DNA from: Catalinimonas alkaloidigena
GTDB taxonomy: Bacteria; Bacteroidota; Bacteroidia; Cytophagales; Flexibacteraceae
Assembly (NCBI RefSeq): GCF_900100765.1
Contig: NZ_FNFO01000008.1
Coordinates: 186,001-250,000, forward strand
Reading direction: 5' to 3'
DNA: 64,000 nt
Shown here: one piece after another, positions 43,630 through 52,490 of the stretch
Numbering within the stretch: the stretch's first letter is position 1
Layout: each line of letters starts with the position of its first letter
Notes under the pieces: generated by a model
The model's input: the letters and a program-made list of their open reading frames with translations, nothing else
Told to the model about the DNA's origin: nothing
Database searches by the model: none
Position numbers and translations under genes: made by a program

Positions 43630-46362
43630 CTATTGATCGAAGGTGGCGACCTGCAGCTGCGTACCTACGGTACGATAGAGGCGGTATTTTTTCTCGTCGG
43701 CCCCGTACGTAAGGGCAATCGGATGGGGCGTGCGGAGCGGTTCCTCCAGCAACGAAACCCCTTGCCCGTTGTAAAGCCACGTAGAGCCCAGCGTAGTATC
43801 CGTCACTGCGATCACCTGCTGATCAGGCCCGAACGAATAATAAGTGACCACTTTGGGCGACGCCGATAGGTACGTTTTCTCCCAGCGTTCCGCCAGCGCG
43901 GCATTGAACAGGGTCAGGCGGTTGCCATCCTGCCGGGCCAGCACGTAAGCGCGGCCGTCGGCGGTAGGGCACAGTTGAAACCGGCTGTTGCGGCTGAGGC
44001 GCACCAGTTGTGTCCGGCGCTCGACCTTTCCTTCCAGGCTCAGACGCACCACCTCACCGCCGTCGGTCAGCAGCGTCAGGTACGAATCGCGCAGCCGTAC
44101 ACCCGGTTCCCAAAACGAAGCGCCGTACAAAGAATCGCCCAGGGTTACGGGGAACCCGGCGTATGTTTCGCCACGGCGGTTCAGCAGGTGTACGGTCCCG
44201 TTGCGCTGAATCACCACAAAACAGTCGCGTGTGCCCACCCGCACGTGGAAGGGAGCCGTAGCCAGCGGTGCTTTTGTGGCCAGCGGCTTCCAGCCGTCGA
44301 GCAGTTGGCCGTCGGTGTTGTAAAGGTAAATCGCTCCGCCCTGCGTAGCCGCCAAAATCCGGTACCGCCGACTTCCGTCGTAGTCGATGGCGCGCAGGTA
44401 CTGAATCGGTAGCGTATCGGGCACGGTCCAGGGAAATCCTTTCACCGCATCGCCGTTCCGGTCGAGCAGCCATAGCTGGTGGGACGTAGCAAACAGGTAA
44501 GAGGGGGCTTTATCAGTCAGTTGCACTTGCGACAAATCGCTGACCAGCGGCTGTTCCAGCGCGCGGCGGAAAATCAACTGCCCCCGAGGCGACACCAGAT
44601 AAAGCGCTCCGGACGAGTCCTGCATGCCGACCTCCTGCGGCCGGTGTTGTGCGTCGTGCACGAGCAGCGGGGCGGTGGTGAGTGAAGCCTCGGCCGAAAC
44701 GTCGTACAACGACGCCAGCGCCCGTCCGCCTGGGGTTTCCAGCGTAGCATCGCCGGGCGTGTAGCGTAGCAGCAGCGTAGCGGGCATTTGCGTCCCGGTA
44801 CGGCTCAGTTGTGCCGCCACAAAGCCGAACTGCCGCCACACAGGCGCGTACTGTTGCAACAGCGCCCGTCCTTCGGCCGAAGCCCCCGCCAGCAGGCGTT
44901 TCCAGGCCAGCCGGACGTTGACCATTACGCTGAGGTTGGCCCGCTCGGGCAACTCTTCGCGCCAGACATTCTGCTGCACCGACCGGCCCCATACTTCCTC
45001 GGCCTCAATGTCGAAGACCCAGGCTTTCAAGGTACGGACGCTGTTGGCCATCACCACCACGTCCTTCACTACGGCATAATAGGTCTGGTCAAAGCCTGAA
45101 AACGAGTTCCCGAGCCATACGGTCGGAAACTGCGCGACGGGCAACTGGCGGATTTCCGCCCCGATGTACGTCTCGACGTAAGGCTCTTCGTCGGCGCTTT
45201 GCAGTGTATCGCTCAAGGCTCGCAACTGACGTCGTGCCTCGGTCAGGTCGCTGGGGGCCAGAATCAACAACTGCTCCGGCACTTCGCTGCCGCCGCTTTC
45301 CAGCTGACAGAAGGCGACTTCACGACCCATCCAGCCGAACCAGTTGCGCAAATCGACGCCTTTCTGCCGCAACTGTTGCCAGGTGGAATCGGGCCGGGAG
45401 CCGTGCTTCTGGCGGTAACGCCACAGCGAATCGCCAAACGCCTGCGCATCAGAAATGCCCCAGTGGTACAACAGCGCCGTCCGGTTGGGCACCATGTCGA
45501 GCAGCGTAAGGGGCTGCGGCTCCTGCCCTTGCCACAGATCGATGAAATGCGCAGCGGAATCCGACGTAAACTGGCCGTTCATCAGAATTTGTTCCGCGCC
45601 GACGCTCACGTCGAACGAGGCCGATTGCGCCAGCGCCCGCCACGCCGCCGCCGTTTCGGGACGCGCCAGGACGTCGAGCCAGCGGGCCGAGCGGTCGGTG
45701 TTCAGGTACAGGTTGGCGGCATCGAGCTCCCAGTGAGCACCCTGCCGGATCTGCGGATTGAGGCGCAGGAAAGTAGGGCCTTCGTTGTTCCGGTTTCGGA
45801 TCTGGTTGATGACTTCCTCCACCAGATCGGCCGAAAAACTGCCCACCAGTACGTTGTGGTAGCGCAGGTACGAAAACGTAGTGCTGTCGGCCGAAAGCTC
45901 GTGAATGGTGTAGCCCTGCAACGTGCGCCGGTGGGTTTGGATGGCCGGATTACGGCTGATTTCCCGCAGCAGCCGGTCAATTTCGCGGGAGAGGCCGGAC
46001 GAACGGACGTCCAGCCAGAACAGGGCGGCGACGCGCATCCCCCGTGCATGGACCGAAGTCAGCAGAGGAATTTTGGGGCGTTCGCGTTGCGGACCTTCCT
46101 GAAACAGCGAGTCGAGGGGGTTGAGATGAGCGCTCATGACCTGTACGAGCGGCAGGCTATCCAGCGCCTGCCAGGGCGACTGCTGCGCCACTGTGTGCCA
46201 GCTACGCCACAAATCGGGCGTTTCGATCACCAGGGCGGTTTCGGCCGAAAGAAGCGTCCACGGGTCAAGCGGGGTGCGCGACTGTTGCCAGCGCCTGAAA
46301 AGCAAGAAGCCCAGCAGCAGCGCCACCACGACAAAGAAGAAAAGAAGAGTTTTTCGGTTCAA
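43630..46362 (-). CDS. DUF3352-like membrane-anchored protein with C-terminal propeller-like region
   Basis: The 910-residue protein starts with a membrane anchor (TLLFFFVVVALLLGFLLFRRW) and is otherwise extracytoplasmic. The N-terminal 450 residues resemble DUF3352-type proteins of Bacteroidota (PDLWRSWHTVAQQSPWQAL, PNRTALLYHWGISDAQAFG). The C-terminal 300 residues carry short repeating blade-like units such as LWLLDRNGDAVKGFPW, IYLYNTDGQLLDGWKP and VHLLNRRGETYAGFPV, with a G-F-P signature, which suggests a beta-propeller. No enzymatic motif was found. The start is TTG at 46360-46362. Function unknown. Confidence 0.78.
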   Translation of the reverse strand: MNRKTLLFFFVVVALLLGFLLFRRWQQSRTPLDPWTLLSAETALVIETPDLWRSWHTVAQQSPWQALDSLPLVQVMSAHLNPLDSLFQEGPQRERPKIPLLTSVHARGMRVAALFWLDVRSSGLSREIDRLLREISRNPAIQTHRRTLQGYTIHELSADSTTFSYLRYHNVLVGSFSADLVEEVINQIRNRNNEGPTFLRLNPQIRQGAHWELDAANLYLNTDRSARWLDVLARPETAAAWRALAQSASFDVSVGAEQILMNGQFTSDSAAHFIDLWQGQEPQPLTLLDMVPNRTALLYHWGISDAQAFGDSLWRYRQKHGSRPDSTWQQLRQKGVDLRNWFGWMGREVAFCQLESGGSEVPEQLLILAPSDLTEARRQLRALSDTLQSADEEPYVETYIGAEIRQLPVAQFPTVWLGNSFSGFDQTYYAVVKDVVVMANSVRTLKAWVFDIEAEEVWGRSVQQNVWREELPERANLSVMVNVRLAWKRLLAGASAEGRALLQQYAPVWRQFGFVAAQLSRTGTQMPATLLLRYTPGDATLETPGGRALASLYDVSAEASLTTAPLLVHDAQHRPQEVGMQDSSGALYLVSPRGQLIFRRALEQPLVSDLSQVQLTDKAPSYLFATSHQLWLLDRNGDAVKGFPWTVPDTLPIQYLRAIDYDGSRRYRILAATQGGAIYLYNTDGQLLDGWKPLATKAPLATAPFHVRVGTRDCFVVIQRNGTVHLLNRRGETYAGFPVTLGDSLYGASFWEPGVRLRDSYLTLLTDGGEVVRLSLEGKVERRTQLVRLSRNSRFQLCPTADGRAYVLARQDGNRLTLFNAALAERWEKTYLSASPKVVTYYSFGPDQQVIAVTDTTLGSTWLYNGQGVSLLEEPLRTPHPIALTYGADEKKYRLYRTVGTQLQVATFDQ

Positions 46363-46603
46363 GCTAACGGCTACTTTGACGCAAAACTAGCCAATACGGC
46401 CCAACGCAACGAGTCCCATTTGAAAGGCGGAGTTTTCTCGTTTTCAGGGGGTTAGTCGGCGGCTTTGACTACGCGCTGCAAGTATCACATACACGGGACG
46501 CACGCCCTCCACTCCGCCTGCAAAGCTGTTTGCCCATCGTCCTTTCTTTTTATTTCGTCGAGCATTCCTCGTTTTTATTGCCGCATCTCTCTGGTGCTTC
46601 GTT

Positions 46604-46611
46604 TACCTTTG
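46604..46611 (+). promoter_or_regulatory. Candidate Bacteroidota promoter for the FadL-type gene
   Basis: TACCTTTG matches TAnnTTTG, and TTG at 46578-46580 sits 23 bases upstream, close to the -33 spacing. Transcription from it would leave a leader of about 20 bases before the ATG at 46639. The rest of the 46363-46638 gap holds nothing else that I can identify. Confidence 0.55.
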
Positions 46612-46638
46612 TTAAAACAAGTTTACTCGACAACCTAT

Positions 46639-47901
46639 ATGCAAAAGTTTCTATTTTTTTGGCTCGGCAGCCTCCTGCTGAGCGGTTCGCTCCTGGCCAG
46701 TGGGTTTCAGGTAGCGTTGCAGGGACAGAAACAGGTGGGTATGGCGCACACCGGCACCGGCCTGGCCCTCGACCCGGCCGCCCTCTTCTTCAATCCCGGC
46801 GCCATGAGTCACCTGCGCGAAAACGGCTTTACGCTCGGTGCCAGCGGCATCATCAGCAACATTGCGTTTGTCCGCAGTGGCACCACCACCACCTGGAACA
46901 CCGACAACCCGGTCAGCACTCCCTTTGCGGTCTATGGGGTCTGGGGACCGAAAGACAGTCCCTTCAAATTTGGCATCGGGGCCTACACCCCTTACGGCAG
47001 TACCGTTCGCTGGGAAGAAAACTGGATCGGACGCAATCTGCTCGAACAGCTTTCGCTACGGGCCATCGCCATTCAGCCTACCATCAGCTACAACCTCGAC
47101 GACCGCTTTGGGTTCGGCATTGGCCTGGTGTACGTCATCGGGGGCGTCAATCTGCAACGCCAGTTGCCCGTTACCGACCAAGCAGGCAACCCTGGTGAAG
47201 TGGAACTCGACGGCCGCGCCAACGGACTGGGCTTTAATGCCGGTTTTTACTTCCGCCCCCTCGAAGGGCTGTCCTTAGGAGCCACGTACCGCTCGCGTGT
47301 TGCCATGCAAGTCGACGGCGGCGACGCGAATTTCGACGTACCCGCCAGCGCCCGCGCCAGTTTTCCGGCCGGGAACACGTTCAACGCGACCCTGCCGCTG
47401 GCGGCCGTGGCCAGCATCGGCGTTGGCTACGAAGTCACCGACAAGCTTACGCTCGCCCTCGACATCAACTACACCTTCTGGGAAACGTACGATTCCCTCA
47501 CTTTCGAGTACGAACAACCGCTGGTGGTGAACGGCCAACCGACCTCACGCACCGCCTCGCCCCGCGAATACCAGAATGCCTTTGCCTACCGGCTGGGTGC
47601 CCAATATCAGGCTTCGGAAGCCCTGGCGTTGCGTGCCGGTGCCTACTATGACGAAACGCCCGTCCGTACCGGCTACATGACGGCCGAGACGCCCGACGCC
47701 GACCGGGTAGGTCTGTCGGTAGGTGCAGGCTACCGGGTAGGGAAACTGGCCATCGATGCCTCGCTGCTGTTCATTCAGGGCATGGAGCGCGAGCAGACCG
47801 AGCAGGAAGTGGACGAGGCCGGCACAGCCAGTCAGGTCTTGCCCGGCCGTTACCAGTTGCAGGCGCTGATTCCCGGCGTTTCCGTTTCGTATCATTTTTA
47901 A
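46639..47901 (+). CDS. OmpP1/FadL-family outer-membrane transport protein
   Basis: The 420-residue barrel protein imports hydrophobic compounds such as fatty acids across the outer membrane. A signal peptide (FLFFWLGSLLLSGSLLASG) is followed by the family start GFQVALQGQKQVGMAHTGTGLALDPAALFFNPGAMSHL, the hallmark of FadL/OmpP1 (NPA-type region). The mature protein has many amphipathic strands and a terminal VSVSYHF aromatic end. A longer open frame from 46465 adds 58 improbable residues; the ATG at 46639 is right. It is followed after 21 bases by an SGNH hydrolase lipoprotein gene. Confidence 0.92.
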   Translation: MQKFLFFWLGSLLLSGSLLASGFQVALQGQKQVGMAHTGTGLALDPAALFFNPGAMSHLRENGFTLGASGIISNIAFVRSGTTTTWNTDNPVSTPFAVYGVWGPKDSPFKFGIGAYTPYGSTVRWEENWIGRNLLEQLSLRAIAIQPTISYNLDDRFGFGIGLVYVIGGVNLQRQLPVTDQAGNPGEVELDGRANGLGFNAGFYFRPLEGLSLGATYRSRVAMQVDGGDANFDVPASARASFPAGNTFNATLPLAAVASIGVGYEVTDKLTLALDINYTFWETYDSLTFEYEQPLVVNGQPTSRTASPREYQNAFAYRLGAQYQASEALALRAGAYYDETPVRTGYMTAETPDADRVGLSVGAGYRVGKLAIDASLLFIQGMEREQTEQEVDEAGTASQVLPGRYQLQALIPGVSVSYHF

Positions 47902-47922
47902 GACTTTTCCTCCGCTTTGTAT

Positions 47923-49317
47923 ATGAAGAAGTATTCTTTTCTCGTCATAACGGGTCTGTGGTGGCTGGCGTCGGCTTGCGAACCCCAGATCGATGCACCG
48001 GCCCCCTCGTCGGGCGAACTCGACCTTTCGCGCTACGTGGCGGTCGGCAATTCGCTGACGGCAGGCTACGCGAACAGCGGCCTGTACCGCGAAGGACAAT
48101 TGGTTTCGTATCCCAACCTGCTGGCGCAGCAATTTGCGCAGGTAGGGGGCGGTACTTTTGAACAGCCCCTTTTCGACGAAGCGCAGCGCAACGGCTCCGG
48201 CTACCTGACGCTTACCGGTTTTGCCAGCACGGGCGCTCCCCTCCTGACACCCGTCGCGGAAGAACGCGCCATCATCGGTATTGCTAAAAACGGCGTTTCG
48301 CCCCTCCTGATGCCTTATCAGGCGCAAAGCGGTACCACCGTGCAGAACCTGGGCGTGCCGGGCTTGCGGGTAGACAAAGTGACCGCGACCAATTACGGGG
48401 CCGACGTAGGACAGCCTTCGACTGATTTTAACCCTTTCTTTGAGCGGCTGGGGCCGGGCAGCGCGTCGTATACGACGTATGTGGGCCGCAGCGCGCCTTC
48501 GTTTTGTACGGTCTGGCTCGGCAACAACGACGTGCTGGGTTACGCTTCGTCGGGGGGCGTGGGGGCGTCCATTACGCCGGTCGGCACGTTTCGGTCCAAT
48601 TTGCAGGGCGTTTTAGACGCGTTGATGCAACAGGACAGCGTACGGGGGGCCATTGCCAACCTGCCTTCTGTGACCGCAGCGCCCTACTTTACAACCTACG
48701 CGTACAACCTGTTAACTCTCACGGCCGAACAGGCCCAACAAGCCCAACAAGGATACGCGGATTACAACGCAGGCGTTCGCCAGTACAACGCGTCCGTACC
48801 GGCCGAACGGGCGCTGGATACCATTGCATTTCAAGCCGGCCCGAATCCGCTGGTCATCTTCGATGCCAGCATCCCGGCGCAATTGGGACAACGACGGCAG
48901 ATCAAACCCGGCGAGCTGGTCCTCCTGACGCTGCCCACCGATTCGCTTGCGGCCGGGTGGGGCACGGCCAAGCCCGTTCCGAATCAGTACATCCTCACAC
49001 GCCCTGAACTGGAGGCTGTGCGTGTCGCCACCGATCAGTTCAATGCCATCATCAGCGAACTGGCCACCGACTACAACCTGGCGCTGGTCAACATGAACCA
49101 ACTTCTGAACCAGGTCCGTACCGGGCTCTCGTTCGACGGTGTGACGGTCAACGCTGGCTTTATCTCCGGAGGGGTGTTCTCGCTCGACGGCGTCCACCTC
49201 ACACCTCGGGGCAATGCCCTGACTGCCAATCAGTTTATCCGGGCCATCAACGAAAAATACGGCACCGCCATTCCGTTGGTCAACGCCGTCGACTACGAGG
49301 GTGTCCGGCTACCCTGA
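47923..49317 (+). CDS. SGNH/GDSL hydrolase-like lipoprotein
   Basis: The 464-residue lipoprotein has a lipobox (WWLASAC) and the SGNH blocks: VAVGNSLTAGYANSG (block I, Ser), a conserved Gly (LGVPGLRVDK), WLGNNDVLGYA (block III) and DGVHLTPRGNAL (block V, Asp/His) near residue 424. The insertion of about 200 residues between blocks I and V is longer than in TesA-type enzymes. It is likely an esterase acting on lipids or polysaccharide acetates. It follows the FadL-type gene on the same strand by 21 bases, consistent with release and uptake of lipids. A bidirectional terminator follows. Confidence 0.88.
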   Translation: MKKYSFLVITGLWWLASACEPQIDAPAPSSGELDLSRYVAVGNSLTAGYANSGLYREGQLVSYPNLLAQQFAQVGGGTFEQPLFDEAQRNGSGYLTLTGFASTGAPLLTPVAEERAIIGIAKNGVSPLLMPYQAQSGTTVQNLGVPGLRVDKVTATNYGADVGQPSTDFNPFFERLGPGSASYTTYVGRSAPSFCTVWLGNNDVLGYASSGGVGASITPVGTFRSNLQGVLDALMQQDSVRGAIANLPSVTAAPYFTTYAYNLLTLTAEQAQQAQQGYADYNAGVRQYNASVPAERALDTIAFQAGPNPLVIFDASIPAQLGQRRQIKPGELVLLTLPTDSLAAGWGTAKPVPNQYILTRPELEAVRVATDQFNAIISELATDYNLALVNMNQLLNQVRTGLSFDGVTVNAGFISGGVFSLDGVHLTPRGNALTANQFIRAINEKYGTAIPLVNAVDYEGVRLP

Positions 49318-49334
49318 CCGCTGAGGCTCCACAT

Positions 49335-49372
49335 AAAAAAGCGTTCTTCTGCCGACAGAAGAACGCTTTTTT
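49335..49372. terminator. Bidirectional intrinsic terminator
   Basis: AAAAAGCGTTCTTCTG (49336-49351) pairs with CAGAAGAACGCTTTTT (49356-49371) around a four-base loop, with A and T tracts on both sides. It closes the SGNH gene and also the convergent mutarotase gene. Confidence 0.92.
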
Positions 49373-49409
49373 ATTGCACAAACGGTTCGTTTCAATCCTT
49401 CAGAAGGGG

Positions 49410-49760
49410 TCAGGCGTTGGTTTGCATGTCAAAAATCTTTTCCATCTTCAGCCACTTTTCACCGGGTTGAGCGTGCGGAAGGGATTTCTGAAAACGCCAC
49501 ATCAGGTTCTCCCACTCCTGCACTTTCGGATTGCTGGCGTCGAGCGCAGCTTTTTTCTCAAACGAGAAGTCGGGCGTGGTTTCCATGATCATAAAGAGTC
49601 GATCGGCCACGCGGTAAATCTCCATGTGCAAAATGCCGCTTTCGCGGATCGAATCGGCGATTTCGGGCCAGATGCGTTGGTGATAGCGTTCGTATTCGGC
49701 GATTTGCGCGGGGTCGTCTTGCAGATCGAGCGCCAGGCAATGGCGTACAGTAGAGGTCAT
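49410..49760 (-). CDS. L-rhamnose mutarotase (DUF718 family)
   Basis: The 116-residue protein interconverts alpha and beta anomers of L-rhamnose or a related sugar. The family pattern is present: CLALDLQDDPAQIAEYERYHQRIWPEIADSIRESGILHMEIYRVADRLFMIMET, with conserved His and Tyr that act in ring opening, and WENLMWRFQKSLPHAQPGEKWLKMEKIF at the C-terminus. No rhamnose catabolic gene lies beside it, so sugar specificity (rhamnose or fucose) is uncertain. The ATG at 49760 is preferred to an upstream start at 49784. Confidence 0.9.
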   Translation of the reverse strand: MTSTVRHCLALDLQDDPAQIAEYERYHQRIWPEIADSIRESGILHMEIYRVADRLFMIMETTPDFSFEKKAALDASNPKVQEWENLMWRFQKSLPHAQPGEKWLKMEKIFDMQTNA

Positions 49761-49829
49761 AGCGTAAAAGCAGTTGCTGCTCAAAAAAACAAAATCTCTT
49801 TGTACCTGCCTGCGCGAAGCTTTGCATGC

Positions 49830-51077
49830 TTACCCCCCGCTGGCCAGCTCCATCAGCAGTCCGCAAAGGTACGCCGCGTAAGTACCGAGGGCGTAGCCCA
49901 GCACCGCCAACATCACCCCTACGGGAGCCAGCGCCGGATGAAAAGCCGAGGCCACCACCGGTGCCGACGCCGCACCTCCCACGTTGGCCTGGCTGCCCAC
50001 CGCCGTAAAGAAGAACGGCGCGCGGATCAGCCACCCGACCAGCAGCAGCACCGTCACGTGTACCGCCATCCACACCAGCCCAATGGCGAAATAGCCCAGG
50101 TTGTTGAAAATCGCCAGGACGTCCATCTGCATTCCGATGGTGGCGATGAGTACGTACAGTAATACACTGCCCACCTTCGACGCCCCGACCCCTTCGAGCT
50201 GGCGCGCGGGCGTCAGGGAAAGCAACAATCCGCCGGTGGTGGCGATCACCACGATCCAAAACGTTTGCGACGTGAGGCTAAACTGTTCGAGCGCGGGCGC
50301 GTGGATGGCGATCCAGGGCGCAATGCTGCCAGCCAACAGGTGCGCCAGGCCGGTGACACCGAAGCCTGCCGCCACGATCAGGATCAGATCGGCTAGTTGA
50401 GGAATGCGGGCGATGCTGGCCTGGTAGTTTTCGACCCGCCGCTGGACGTCAACAATGGCCGAGCTATCGGCCCGGAACCAGCGATCGACCCGGTCGGAGA
50501 TGCCCGCGCCGTACAGAAGAAAGGCCATCCAGACATTGGCGACCAGCACATCGACCACCAACATGGCCGAAAAGAGCGCTGCACTGGGTTCGAAGGTGCC
50601 CTTCATCGCGACCTGGTTGGCACTTCCGCCAATCCAGCTGCCGGCGATGGTTGCCAGCCCGCGCCAGACCGCATCCGGCCCTGAACCACCCACCAGATCG
50701 GGATCAAATATGGAGACCAGTAGTATGGCAATCGGGCCACCCACTACAATGCCGAGCGTCCCCGCCAGGAACATCACCACCGCCTTCGGCCCGAGTCGCA
50801 CGATGCCTTTCAGGTCGATGGAGAGCGTGAGCAGCACCAGACTGGCCGGCAGCAGGTACCGCGCCGCCACCCCGTCCAAGTCGGACCGCGCGGCCGAAAT
50901 GACGCCCAGCGAGTTGAAGATCGCCGGTACGAAGTAGCACAGCAGAAGCGCGGGCACGTAGCGATAAAATGCCTGGAAGGCCGGTTGCCGGGAAGTCCAG
51001 AAAATCGCTGCCAGAATGCCCAGCAGCAACCCTAGCACCACGGCATCGTTGGTAATCAGCGGTTCGGATGCATCCAT
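49830..51077 (-). CDS. DUF819 family membrane protein
   Basis: The 415-residue protein has about ten membrane helices, with LLGILAAIFWTSRQPAFQAFYRYVPALLLCYFVPAIFNSLG at the N-terminus and GSWIGGSANQVAMKGTFEPSAALFSAMLVVDV near residue 155 as family-typical segments. It also has a C-terminal GSQANVGGAASAPVVASAF. DUF819 (YjcL) proteins are predicted transporters of unknown substrate. The ATG at 51077 (MDASEPLITN) is preferred to the start at 51098. It lies 69 bases after the mutarotase on the same strand direction and is divergent from the EI24 gene. Confidence 0.88.
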   Translation of the reverse strand: MDASEPLITNDAVVLGLLLGILAAIFWTSRQPAFQAFYRYVPALLLCYFVPAIFNSLGVISAARSDLDGVAARYLLPASLVLLTLSIDLKGIVRLGPKAVVMFLAGTLGIVVGGPIAILLVSIFDPDLVGGSGPDAVWRGLATIAGSWIGGSANQVAMKGTFEPSAALFSAMLVVDVLVANVWMAFLLYGAGISDRVDRWFRADSSAIVDVQRRVENYQASIARIPQLADLILIVAAGFGVTGLAHLLAGSIAPWIAIHAPALEQFSLTSQTFWIVVIATTGGLLLSLTPARQLEGVGASKVGSVLLYVLIATIGMQMDVLAIFNNLGYFAIGLVWMAVHVTVLLLVGWLIRAPFFFTAVGSQANVGGAASAPVVASAFHPALAPVGVMLAVLGYALGTYAAYLCGLLMELASGG

Positions 51078-51143
51078 AGAAATCTTGAAATTCGCCAAAA
51101 ATGTAATTTAAAGGCCACAACCCCAAACGCACTCGCCCTTTCC

Positions 51144-51926
51144 ATGACTACCGTCAAAGACATTCGGCTCGGCCTGCGCAGTTACGGAACCGCCCTGGCG
51201 ATGATCCGGCAGCACCGCCTCTGGTACTTTTTTCTGTTGCCGGGCGTCGCCAACCTGCTGCTGTTTGCCCTGGTTTTTTACTTCGGCTGGCAGGTCGCCT
51301 ACAACACGGGCCAGGCGGCCGAGGGAAAATTTGCCGACTGGGGAGCCACCGGCGGGCTGGCGCAGTCGGTGGGACTGCTGGTGTCTATCACCCTGATGCT
51401 GGCTACGCTGCTGCTCTATTTCAAGCTCTACAAATACCTCTTGTTGATTGTGCTGGCGCCATTGTGGGCCTGGATTGCCGAACGAACGCAGGAGCTGGAC
51501 GGCGCACCGGCTGTGCCGTTCAGCATGCGCCTGTTTCTTAAAAATCTGACCCGCGGGCTAAAAATCGGGCTGCGCAGTCTGGTATGGGAGATGCTCATCA
51601 CGGGCGGGCTGCTCCTGTTGCTTTTGGTGCCGTTTATCAACCTGATTGTGCCGCTGCTGTTGTTTCTGAACGAAGGCTTCTGGTGGGGATTTTCCGTACT
51701 GGACCTGCGCAACGAATACTTCGGCTGGAACGACCATTCGAGCGTCCGGTGGATCAACTACCACAAAGGCCTCGCCCTCTCGAACGGAATCGTCTTCCTG
51801 CTGCTACTCGCCATTCCGTTGCTGGGCCTGCTCGTTGCGCCGGTGCTTTCCGTCATGGCCGCCGGGCTGGCCGCGAACCGGGCCGAAGACGCCAGTGAGA
51901 CGATGAGCCGAGAGCCCGGTGCCTAG
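51144..51926 (+). CDS. EI24 domain-containing membrane protein
   Basis: The 260-residue protein has four membrane segments, including FFLLPGVANLLLFALVFYFGW near residue 29, LLLIVLAPLWAWIAERTQEL near residue 98, and LLLLLVPFINLIVPLLLFLNEGFWWGFSVLDLRNEYFGW near residue 155. This matches the EI24/CysZ-like family (PF07264), in which some members are sulfate transport accessory proteins. The specific role is unknown. It is divergent from DUF819 and followed by a small membrane protein gene 47 bases downstream. Confidence 0.88.
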   Translation: MTTVKDIRLGLRSYGTALAMIRQHRLWYFFLLPGVANLLLFALVFYFGWQVAYNTGQAAEGKFADWGATGGLAQSVGLLVSITLMLATLLLYFKLYKYLLLIVLAPLWAWIAERTQELDGAPAVPFSMRLFLKNLTRGLKIGLRSLVWEMLITGGLLLLLLVPFINLIVPLLLFLNEGFWWGFSVLDLRNEYFGWNDHSSVRWINYHKGLALSNGIVFLLLLAIPLLGLLVAPVLSVMAAGLAANRAEDASETMSREPGA

Positions 51927-51973
51927 CCTAAAGCCGACCTACCAGATCCAGACCCTGAACATCGCTTCCCCTC

Positions 51974-52417
51974 ATGACCCAAGAAAATTTTCAACCGTAC
52001 CTCTTTTTCCTGGCATCGCTGGTATTTTCCTACAGTTTTTTGCTGGTTCTGGTCAACGGATACGAGCAGTACACCTCCCTGGTGTTGCTTGAGGAAGGCC
52101 GCGAAGATCTGATCGTACGACTAGGATTTATAGCTTTCGCAACGGGAGTTTTGTATTACCCCCTCGTGCTGATCCCCGTTTTGCTACTCACGTGGCTTTC
52201 CAAGAAGCACCAGCGCCTCGCCGGTAGTGCCGTGTGGTTCTACTCGCTCATGGCGGTGCTGCTGGTGGGCGCACTGTATTACACACACAGACTCGATGTT
52301 TTCCTTGCACCACGAAGAGCTTCCTGGGAGCTGGGAATCGTCGGCATGATCCTGGCCACGGCGTTGTACTGGAACACGCTGATCCGGAAGAAAGTCCGAA
52401 CCGGGTACTCCTCCTAA
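51974..52417 (+). CDS. Four-helix membrane protein of unknown function
   Basis: The 147-residue protein has four membrane segments (YLFFLASLVFSYSFLLVLV, GFIAFATGVLYYPLVLIPVLLLTWL, VWFYSLMAVLLVGALYY and GIVGMILATALYW), separated by short charged loops. I do not recognise a family. It follows the EI24 gene by 47 bases on the same strand and precedes the aldehyde dehydrogenase gene by 73, so it may be part of a run of co-directional genes. No catalytic motif is visible. Confidence 0.65.
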   Translation: MTQENFQPYLFFLASLVFSYSFLLVLVNGYEQYTSLVLLEEGREDLIVRLGFIAFATGVLYYPLVLIPVLLLTWLSKKHQRLAGSAVWFYSLMAVLLVGALYYTHRLDVFLAPRRASWELGIVGMILATALYWNTLIRKKVRTGYSS

Positions 52418-52490
52418 CCGGGCCTGCGAACCCCACGCCGGCCCCATCCCGTATACGCTAGACACACGCATCACATTTTCTTTTTCATCC

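Noticed and set aside
45199-46455. 418-codon open frame on the plus strand
   Set aside because: It lies opposite the DUF3352-like gene and has the same shadow composition, with no recognisable motif.
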